Of a stretch of 64,000 nt of DNA, positions 45,331 through 53,131 are shown piece after piece; position 1 is the first letter of the stretch; each line of letters opens with the position of its first letter. The notes beneath the pieces were generated by a model that did no database searches, was not told where the DNA came from, and saw nothing but the letters and a program-made list of their open reading frames with translations. The DNA is from JAPPKS01 sp963667895 (GTDB lineage Bacteria; Poribacteria; WGA-4E; PCPOR2b), in assembly GCA_965223985.1 (NCBI GenBank), contig OZ245030.1, positions 3,906,001 through 3,970,000 on the forward strand, read 5' to 3'. The position numbers and the translations under genes are program-made.

Positions 45331-45892
45331 ATGTTCTACAACAAAATGAACCAGCTATTGGGAATTTCTCTACTTTTCCTTACCACGGGTCTGTTAGGCT
45401 GTGCCACCAAAACGCTTGAGATTGTTGTCCTCCGTGATGTTCCAGAATCCCCATCCTTCGTGGTCATCCCAGCGAATGATTTTCTGCGCGAGGTTGAGTT
45501 CGCAAACAGTGTTGAGGACGCCATCATCAGCGCAGGTGTCAAGGTTGTAATCCGTCCCTCAACGAAAGAAGTCACAACGGAAAAAAGAGTTCAGGGAGCA
45601 GAGGGCAGGCAAGCCGGGAGCAATGAAGCGATTCTGGCCGCGGACGCAAAGTTGACCGAAGAAATATTTCGCATTCGACGCTATTCAAGCCGATTACATA
45701 GTCCATACTTATGCTAATTCCAGGCATGTGAAAATTTCAAAAAAAGAATCGCGGGAGATATTGGCGATTATTGAGGCTCAATCGTATAGAGATGCTGCGT
45801 GGAAGTTCCATACATGGCATGTGAAGTTGCATAAGGCGTTGGAACGCATGGGGATTCCAACGTCGCAAAGCGTGCCTATATTACCGAGGTAG
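45331..45892 (+). pseudogene. Lipoprotein gene with +1 frameshift
   Basis: A strong site (TTTAGGAGGAATTAG) precedes ATG 45331. The lipobox is 'LLFLTTGLLGCATK'. The first frame stops at 45717 after 128 residues, but from about 45660 the next frame continues sensibly: 'YFAFDAIQADYIVHTYANSR', 'HVKISKKESREILAIIEAQS', 'WKFHTWHVKLHKALERMGIP', to TAG at 45890-45892. Dropping one A from AAA at 45662-45664 joins the two into about 186 residues. Function unknown; probably a small exported lipoprotein with a helical C-terminus. Confidence 0.7.
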
Positions 45893-46036
45893 GGCATAGA
45901 ATACGATTGATCCTAGAATCCAATCGGAAAACCGGGCGCCAGATTTCTCTTGACATATCCAATTCTCAATAGATACCTATCGTGTCTACGTTTTGGAAGC
46001 TGAAGAATTTAGAAACCCGCTATGGAGACATGACCT

Positions 46037-48079
46037 ATGAAAGCTAACGAAGAGAAGCTACTAAAATTCTTAGACGGCACAAAACAGTTTATCCTGCCGA
46101 TATTCCAACGTCGGTACAGTTGGAAGAAAGAGCAATGCAAACAACTATGGGATGACATTGTGCGTGTTGGTGAAAATGAGGATATTCCCTCCCATTTCTT
46201 CGGCTCAATCGTATCTATCGGAGATGGTAGCCCTACAGTGCCAAAATTCCTCGTCATTGACGGTCAACAGCGGTTGACGACAGTTGCGCTGTTGATTTCG
46301 GTACTCGGCAGAGCCGTCGAGGTGGAAGGCGTCGATATCGGCATCGATCGAAGCCGGTTAGATGGGTATTACCTGTTCAATGACAGGGAAGCTGGAGAAT
46401 TACGTCACAAGCAGCTGCTGACACCGCATGACCGAGACACTTTGATTCAATTGTTGGATGAGGGAAGCGCTACTGACAATATCTCCCTGTTAGTGGAAAA
46501 CTACCAATATTTTAAGGACCAACTCAGACGCACTACCCTTGAAACGGTGTATAAGGGAATTCAGAAGTTGATAATTGTGGACATCGCGCTGGACCCCCGC
46601 TCCGACAATCCGCAACTGATTTTCGAGAGTCTCAATTCCACTGGTCTCAGTTTGTCGCAAGCCGATCTCATTCGTAACTATGTGCTGATGGGACAGGAGT
46701 ACGATATTCAAAGGAGTCTATATGAGAACCACTGGTATCCGATGGAGCAGCGGTTCGGGGTGCATTACGCCAAACGATTTGACCTGTTCATAAGGGACTA
46801 TCTGACATTAAATACGCGCACGATACCTAACAAAGGGAGAGTTTACGAGAATTTCAAGAGGTATGTAGGGGACACAAGGCATTCAGAAGCGTTAGAGGCA
46901 ATTGTCAAGGAGATTGTTCGATATTCCAAACACTACGTCCGCATTGCGCTACTTAATGAGCCGGACCTAGAACTTAGTGTGTGCATTGAAGACATTCACA
47001 CACTAAATGTCGAAGTCACTTTTCCGTTTCTACTCGGCGTCTACGAGGACTATGCACAGGGAAGAATCGAGAAGTCGGACATGATAGAAATCCTTCGGTT
47101 AACAGAGAGTTACCTCTTTCGGCGCACAATCTGTGACATTCCAACTAACATGTTGAATAAGACCTTCGCAGGACTGATGGGGCAAATTGACAAAGATAAC
47201 TATCTCCAAAGCTTGAAAATCGCTTTCTCCCGCATGAGCGGCACCCAACGCTTCCCTTCAGATGGTGAGTTCCAGTTTGCATTTCACACAAGGGATGTCT
47301 ATCACCTACGTACGTGCAGCTATCTGTTACTCAAGTTGGAGAATCACGAGCGCAGGGAGCCGATTTCAGATGGCGAATACACGATTGAACACGTCATGCC
47401 GCAAAGTCTTTCTGATGAATGGCAGGCGGAGTTGGGCGAAAATTGCACAGAGGTGCATGAAAAGTACCTTCACACGATTGGCAACCTTACCCTCACCGGG
47501 TACAATCCAGAGTTGAGCAACAACACATTCATAGAAAAACAGCTCATGATGGGCGGTTTTCGCGATAGTCCATTGCGCTTAAATGCCAGCCTTCGCGAAG
47601 TTGAGCGATGGGACGAAAATGCTATCGTTAAACGAGCCGGGATTTTATCGGAAAAGGCGCTTAACATCTGGCGTAATCACGGCATTTGTGAAGTAACTGA
47701 CACTCCGTAGAAGAGAGAATGGATACTAGCCGACCACCATCATCTCACGGGTGAAATTTTGGAGTTGTTCCAACAGCTACGAATGCGAATTTTGAACTTA
47801 GATGCTTCAATTAGCGAAAAAATCAATAAATACGAAATTGTTTACAAGTCTAACGCGAAGTTTGTAGAAATCCAACCGCAGGCAAAACAGCTCCTTTTGT
47901 GGTTGAAACTACCTATTCATGAGACTGATGACCCGCTGGAAAAGTGCAAAAGCAAGGCAAATTATCTTAACTGGGTAGTGGTCGGTGTTTCGCCCGCGGA
48001 TGAGCTCGACTACATTATGGCCCTGATATGCCAAGCGTATGAAAAACATAAAGTAGATGAGCCTAAGGAACTATCGTGA
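46037..48079 (+). pseudogene. GmrSD-type restriction protein (DUF262-DUF1524-DUF5655) with internal TAG
   Basis: Residues 1-557 (46037-47710) contain DUF262 with 'FILPIFQRRYSWKKEQCKQL' and 'LVIDGQQRLTTVALLISVLG' (the nucleotide-handling D-G-Q-Q-R), then DUF1524 with the HNH-like 'YTIEHVMPQSLSDEWQAELG' and 'HTIGNLTLTGYNPELSN'. This is the family of GmrSD type IV restriction enzymes against modified phage DNA. The frame ends at TAG 47708-47710, but after it the same frame reads 'KREWILADHHHLTGEILELF' and a DUF5655-like domain ('NKYEIVYKSNAKFVEIQPQA', 'ADELDYIMALICQAYEKHK') to TGA near 48079. Homologues carry these domains in one chain, so a single nonsense codon has separated them. The DUF262/1524 part could still be functional. 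Confidence 0.85.
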
Positions 48080-48245
48080 AAAAAGGCGCGAGAAGCCATA
48101 GCACACACAACAATACTGTTTACGTGAAGAACAAGAGCAGCGTACCTTATGAGAGATCAATTGTTAATCTCTGTTCTCTGTGTGAAACCCGCCATCTAAA
48201 GTACCACTTGAGTAATTTCATGGCTTTTGGGTGCTCATGCCGGTG

Positions 48246-48278
48246 AGAAACCGAGTTTCTCCGGTAAACTCGGTTTCT
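48246..48278. repeat. Dispersed palindromic element, copy 1
   Basis: AGAAACCGAGTTT (48246-48258), a 7-base spacer and the exact complement (48266-48278), then TTTTC. It ends 35 bases before the VWA gene. The same stem occurs at 56285-56346. May act as a terminator or REP-like element. Confidence 0.65.
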
Positions 48279-48312
48279 TTTCATCACCTCGTAACTTCGA
48301 ATCATAACCATC

Positions 48313-51102
48313 ATGACACTCCTCCAACCAATCTGGCTATTATTATTCATCCCGCTTGGAGTATCGCTGTGGGTCTGGAAACCGAGCTCGCGGTTGCTGT
48401 GGATATTGCGAGTCGTGATACTGTCACTCATCTTGTTGGCAATGTGCGGACTCGCCGTGAAATTACCAAGCCGTGCCGGTACAATTGTCGTCGTGGCGGA
48501 CAGAAGCCTATCAATGCCCCATGATAGCGAAGCAAGGCAGAAAGAATCGATTGACTTGATCCAGAGCGAGATGCGGAGCGATGCTCGCCTTGGCGTTGTC
48601 TCATTTGGACGGGTTACTGCGATCGAACAATCACCCCAAAGCGGCAAATTTGCAGGATTTGTCAACGAAGTTCATGGCGATGCATCTGATCTGAACGGCG
48701 GACTAGACAGCGCTATGGCACTAATCCCACGCGATTCGCCCGGTCGAGTAATCCTATTGTCTGATGGACGGTGGACCGGTAACGACCCGGTAGCCGCGGC
48801 GTCCAAAGCCGCGGCTCGGGGTATCGCCATTGATTACCGATCTGTTCAGAGAGACTCGGCGAACGATGTTGCCATCTCTCATGTAGACGCGCCCGATGTT
48901 GTGAACCCTGGCGAGTCGTTCATGATTGCCGCATGGGTGCACGCGCCTGTTCCGGGTGAAATATCATTCGAATTGTTGCGCGGCAATCGTCGATTGGCGG
49001 CTGGCAAACGGCAAGTACCGTCCGGGTTGACCCGTCTCATCTTTCGGGACAAAGCGGCGCAGCCGGGAACGCATCGGTACTCCGTGCGAATTGCAGGATC
49101 CGAGTCCGACCCGGTGCCTGAGAATAACACGGCAAAAGTCTTGGTCGGCATTCAAGGACCTCGTCCTATCCTTCACATCACACAAGCTTCTAATTCGGGG
49201 CTAGCACGACTACTGGAGGCAGGTGGATTGGATGTGAAAACTGCACCGCCAACCGAGTACAGCTGGTCGCTCGACGAGTTATCCGGATTTTCTGCGGTGC
49301 TCATTGAGAATGTGTTGGCGAACAAAATCGGATTGCACGGCATGGAGAACCTCGCCGTTTGGCTTAGAGAGAGCGGGTCGGGTTTCATGATGACCGGTGG
49401 AAAACATGCCTATGGTCCAGGCGGCTATTTCAAATCTCCGCTAGAACCGATTATGCCAGTTTCAATGGAGTTGAGACGCGAACATCGGAAACTGTCGATT
49501 GCGATTGTGGTCGCGATGGACCGGTCTGGCAGTATGTCAATGTCGGTGGGCGGCGGCAGGACGAAAATAGATCTCGCAAATCTCGCTACGGCGGAAGTCT
49601 ACGATATGTTATCACCATTGGATGAATTTGGCGTAATCGCCGTCGATAGCGCAGCCCACACCATCGCGGACCTTGCTCCCGTCGAAAATCAAGGTCACGT
49701 GCGAAACAAAATCCTTCGCATCGCTTCGCAGGGCGGCGGCATCTTCATCTACGAGGCGCTCCACGCCGCATCTTCAATGTTACTGCGCGCCGAAGCCGGC
49801 ACGCGGCACATAATTCTATTTGCGGACGCCGCCGATTCCGAAGAACCCGGACGCTACCGAGAACTGCTGGCGGCGTGTCGAAAGGCTAACATTACTGTCA
49901 GCGTCGTTGGACTTGGAACACCTTCCGACGTAGACGCAGAACTCCTGCGTGACATCGCTCAACGAGGCGAAGGACGCTGCTTTTTTACCGAGAATGCCGC
50001 CGAGTTGCCGCGTCTGTTTGCTCAAGACACGTTTGTTGTGGCACGGAGCACGTTTGTTGACGAACCGACACAGATTCGGACGACGGGCGGCATGGTCACG
50101 CTGACCGGTACGCAATTTCAGATACCGACATCAATCGGCGGTTATAACCTCTGTTACGTCCGTCCCGACGCGAACTTAGCTGCTGTAACTCTCGACGAAT
50201 ACAAGGCTCCCGTCGTGGCGGCGTGGCAGGCGGGAATTGGACGAGTGCTCTGCTATACAGGTGAGGCGGATGGAGCACACACCGGCGAGATTGCGAATTG
50301 GGAGCGTGTTGGTGATTTCTTAACGAGTCTCGCACGCTGGACAGCGGGCGACGCTGGCAACCTTCCTGGCGAGATGTTGCTCACGCAAAAGGTTAGGAGC
50401 GGAGTGAACCACGTGCAACTCCATCTCGACCCAGAGCGGGAAGTAGAAGTATTCAGGGAACTCCCTACCGTGACAGTCCTGCGCGGCGTCGCTGGGGAAA
50501 CACCAACTGTGTCTAAAACAAACCTGTCTTGGACATCCGCCGACACGCTCGCAGTGGACATTCCAATCTACGGCAGTGAGACTGTATTGACGACAGTCGG
50601 GGTACCAGGGGGCGGAGTTGTATCGCTGCCTCCTGTCTGCCTGCCCTATGCACCGGAGTTTAAACCGGCGCCTGATGAATCCGGGCTTGTTACGATGGAA
50701 CGGCTTGCCAAAGCCTCCGGCGGGAAAGCGCGAATCAACCTTGGGGGTATATGGGATGATTTGCCACGGCAACCCCGTCTAATTGGGTTCGCGCCGTGGC
50801 TGCTTATCGGGGCACTCCTCCTACTGCTTCTCGAAACGCTCGAACGCCGCACAGGCTTGTTATCTATGAGACAGGCGCGCCGTCTTGTAAAGACGGTTTC
50901 GCAACGCATGCCACGGAAAGCGCGCCGTGTACCGCAATCCAAATCGCGGTCCACAAAAACGACGCTTCCCATTGAACCCGACGAACCCGAATCTCCACCG
51001 GCGGCTTCAGATCCAGAAGCCAGCGTGGAGGGTGACGGGATGCTGGATGCCCTAAATCAGGCGAGAAGGCGTGCCAGTGGACGGACAGGACGTGGAAAAT
51101 AG
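48313..51102 (+). CDS. Membrane protein with two VWA domains (BatA/glutamine-amidotransferase-like type)
   Basis: 929 residues. Two N-terminal membrane helices, then a first VWA domain with MIDAS 'VVVADRSLSMPHDS' and 'RVILLSDGRWTGND', a beta-rich region, a GATase-like part ('LAVWLRESGSGFMMTGGKHA', 'YGPGGYFKSPLEPIMPVSME'), then a second VWA domain with MIDAS 'AIVVAMDRSGSMSMSVGGGR'. One C-terminal helix follows ('FAPWLLIGALLLLLLETLER') and a basic/Pro-rich tail. Such proteins pair with MoxR ATPases and DUF58 proteins in a metal-dependent envelope system. It continues the module begun at 35.2 kb. Confidence 0.85.
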   Translation: MTLLQPIWLLLFIPLGVSLWVWKPSSRLLWILRVVILSLILLAMCGLAVKLPSRAGTIVVVADRSLSMPHDSEARQKESIDLIQSEMRSDARLGVVSFGRVTAIEQSPQSGKFAGFVNEVHGDASDLNGGLDSAMALIPRDSPGRVILLSDGRWTGNDPVAAASKAAARGIAIDYRSVQRDSANDVAISHVDAPDVVNPGESFMIAAWVHAPVPGEISFELLRGNRRLAAGKRQVPSGLTRLIFRDKAAQPGTHRYSVRIAGSESDPVPENNTAKVLVGIQGPRPILHITQASNSGLARLLEAGGLDVKTAPPTEYSWSLDELSGFSAVLIENVLANKIGLHGMENLAVWLRESGSGFMMTGGKHAYGPGGYFKSPLEPIMPVSMELRREHRKLSIAIVVAMDRSGSMSMSVGGGRTKIDLANLATAEVYDMLSPLDEFGVIAVDSAAHTIADLAPVENQGHVRNKILRIASQGGGIFIYEALHAASSMLLRAEAGTRHIILFADAADSEEPGRYRELLAACRKANITVSVVGLGTPSDVDAELLRDIAQRGEGRCFFTENAAELPRLFAQDTFVVARSTFVDEPTQIRTTGGMVTLTGTQFQIPTSIGGYNLCYVRPDANLAAVTLDEYKAPVVAAWQAGIGRVLCYTGEADGAHTGEIANWERVGDFLTSLARWTAGDAGNLPGEMLLTQKVRSGVNHVQLHLDPEREVEVFRELPTVTVLRGVAGETPTVSKTNLSWTSADTLAVDIPIYGSETVLTTVGVPGGGVVSLPPVCLPYAPEFKPAPDESGLVTMERLAKASGGKARINLGGIWDDLPRQPRLIGFAPWLLIGALLLLLLETLERRTGLLSMRQARRLVKTVSQRMPRKARRVPQSKSRSTKTTLPIEPDEPESPPAASDPEASVEGDGMLDALNQARRRASGRTGRGK

Positions 51103-51172
51103 ATGCCAACATATTCCTTGATTTATCGGACGCGGATGCGCTAGAATTAACACCGACAATGGAGAAATTATT

Positions 51173-51853
51173 ATGTTAAGTCGATATCCACTTTTCTTTC
51201 TGCTCTTGGTAGTAGCTACTAGCGGATGGGCTGATGAGGAACAACCGTTATCCCCACCGCAGCAACCGAACCGACCGACTTCCAGGGCGCCTACCTGAAG
51301 CGCCTGACCGGGCGAAGGTGCACCGCTTCGGGGAAGCGGAATTCAGAATAAGTGGGCAGTCTCTTTACGTTACATTGACACTAACCCGAACGAACCTCAC
51401 GAACGGGCGCGTTGGCGCACAACGTTGAGCTACCCAGTGACAAATGAACTTCAAGTTGGCATCGAATTCAATCCAGTAGTAGGCGAATTTGTGCCGCTCG
51501 CAAACTACTTCGTTTTCACTGAAACAGAGTTCCGACCCGCGCTGTTTATCGGAACCAGTTCAGACCGAGTCGGCTCACCCCCCAAGAGGCAGGCGTATTT
51601 CTTGACAATTACCAAGCGTCTACCAAAAATACCAATCTCAGCATACGCAACCATAAACTACTCGGAGTGGGACGACGGGCTCAATTACCCGTTCGGCGCC
51701 AGCCTCGACCTCGGCAGAGGCTTTGCCGTTCGCGGCATGTACGATGGCGATCGACCCCACTTGATGTTAAACTACTACTATAAAAGGCACAGCCTCAGTC
51801 TCATGTACATCTGGTTTGAACGACCAGGGATTGCAATGTCCACGTCGTTCTAA
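51173..51853 (+). pseudogene. Exported beta-barrel-like protein gene with two in-frame TGA codons
   Basis: ATG 51173 (GGAGA site) starts a signal peptide 'YPLFFLLLVVATSGWADEEQ'. The same frame meets TGA at 51296-51298 and again at 51305-51307, then runs open to TAA near 51853: 'GIQNKWAVSLRYIDTNPNEP', 'LSYPVTNELQVGIEFNPVVG' and 'YYYKRHSLSLMYIWFERPGI'. The alternating aromatic/hydrophobic pattern suggests a small outer-membrane beta-barrel of about 225 residues. Two stops nine bases apart could be real decay, or one small out-of-frame patch. It lies between the VWA and DUF58 genes. A shorter product from the TTG at 51425 is conceivable. Confidence 0.6.
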
Positions 51854-51885
51854 CTAAATTCCTGATTTTTGCTGCATGGTGTCAA

Positions 51886-52758
51886 ATGAACGAGACCTAC
51901 CGTCAATATCTCATAGAAGGTGAACGTGCGGGCGCGCAGTACGCTTTGACTGCGCCGCGCAATGTTCCCTTTGGGTTAGCCGGAAATCAAACAGGGAAGC
52001 GTCCGGGAAGTTCACTGGAATTTATCGACCATCGCGAATACCAGCCGGGCGACGACCTGCGGCGAATCGATTGGGGAGGTTTCGCCCGGAGCGATAAATT
52101 GACCGTCAAGTTGTACCGGGACGAAGTCAGCCCGCACCTAGACCTCGTCATTGATGGGTCGCGCTCCATGGCGCTTGAAAATAGCCCCAAAGCACAAGCA
52201 ACGCTCGGGTTAGCAGGGGTTTTTGCAACGGCGGCATCCAATGTCGGTTATTCCCACTCCGCCTGGGTCGCGGGTGATGGATATCGAAAGGTGGGTAACG
52301 GCGCAGACCGACCCGCAATTTGGGAAGGGATTGACTTTGAATATCAGGGCGACCCCTCCACGTCATTCTTCAAGCTGCCCCCATCATGGCGCCCCTATGG
52401 CCTGCGCGTGTTGCTCAGTGACCTACTCTGGCCCAGTGATCCGTTGACGGCACTGTCTCGATTAGCTGAACGCGCCACAACCGTCATTCTCGTCCAGGTC
52501 TTGGCTGAAGTGGACGTCAATCCGATCGAGCGCGGCAACATTCGACTCGTCGATTCAGAGACGGACGAGGTGCAGGAAATTTTCTTAGACACAGTTGCTG
52601 AAAAGCGGTATCGTGCCGCATTCGCGCATCATCAAGAGAACTGGAATCTCGCGGCAAAACGCACCGGAGCAGTTATGACGACGGTTATCGCAGAGCACAT
52701 CCTGAGCGACTGGCGATTAGAACCGCTCGTTGCAGCCGAGGTTCTGAACATCGCATGA
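51886..52758 (+). CDS. DUF58 (VWA-like) protein of the MoxR module
   Basis: 290 residues with the DUF58 signature 'KRPGSSLEFIDHREYQPGDD' and 'LRRIDWGGFARSDKLTVKLY', then the VWA-like 'HLDLVIDGSRSMAL' (D-x-S-x-S-like: D-G-S-R-S). DUF58 proteins are standard partners of MoxR ATPases. Cytoplasmic, no membrane segment. Ends the module; about 370 bases later the TonB receptor gene starts. ATG 51886 has no strong ribosome site. Confidence 0.92.
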   Translation: MNETYRQYLIEGERAGAQYALTAPRNVPFGLAGNQTGKRPGSSLEFIDHREYQPGDDLRRIDWGGFARSDKLTVKLYRDEVSPHLDLVIDGSRSMALENSPKAQATLGLAGVFATAASNVGYSHSAWVAGDGYRKVGNGADRPAIWEGIDFEYQGDPSTSFFKLPPSWRPYGLRVLLSDLLWPSDPLTALSRLAERATTVILVQVLAEVDVNPIERGNIRLVDSETDEVQEIFLDTVAEKRYRAAFAHHQENWNLAAKRTGAVMTTVIAEHILSDWRLEPLVAAEVLNIA

Positions 52759-52939
52759 CCCCTTCGCTAAGCCCCGAATAACCACAGTTAAACCGACGAT
52801 GAGCCGAAACAGGGGCATGTTTCCAAAGTTTCATTGACTAAACTCATCACGGAATGCCCAGTCTGAATCGCTAGTTCTGTGGCTAGTTTCAGGTCTAGAG
52901 TTATCGAAAAAACTCCAAAACATTTATATATTATCATGC

Positions 52940-52969
52940 TTGACCTGACTCGGGGATTTGGTATATAAT
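52940..52969 (+). promoter_or_regulatory. Candidate sigma-70 promoter of the TonB receptor gene
   Basis: TTGACC (52940-52945), 18-base spacer, TATAAT (52964-52969). The transcript would carry a leader of about 155 bases before the ATG at 53132. Confidence 0.55.
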
Positions 52970-52972
52970 ACC

Positions 52973-52999
52973 CGTGGCTTCCAACGGAATCGAGCCACG
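52973..52999. promoter_or_regulatory. Possible operator at the TonB receptor promoter start point
   Basis: Inverted repeat CGTGGCT (52973-52979) / AGCCACG (52993-52999) with a 13-base spacer covers the expected transcription start. This is a typical place for a repressor site; an RNA hairpin is the alternative. No known regulator consensus is recognised. Confidence 0.3.
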
Positions 53000-53131
53000 T
53001 ATCACGTATCGTGCTGCTGATTCCAGGCAAAGCGATTTTCCGATTGAAAATTCTTTCGAAATCCTGATTCTGAGTTGCTGCTTTCTAAGGCAGCCATCAA
53101 CAACCTTTCTTAGTACAAAGGAGATTGCATA

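Noticed and set aside
8468..51307. UGA recoded as tryptophan, because several TGA codons interrupt frames
   Set aside because: Intact genes such as the Gfo/Idh oxidoreductase (stop at 16840) end in TGA at the expected family length, and other interruptions are TAA, TAG or frameshifts.
52970..53131. Cobalamin or TPP riboswitch in the TonB receptor leader
   Set aside because: The leader is only about 155 bases, and I find no B12-box or TPP-like conserved core; only simple inverted repeats.
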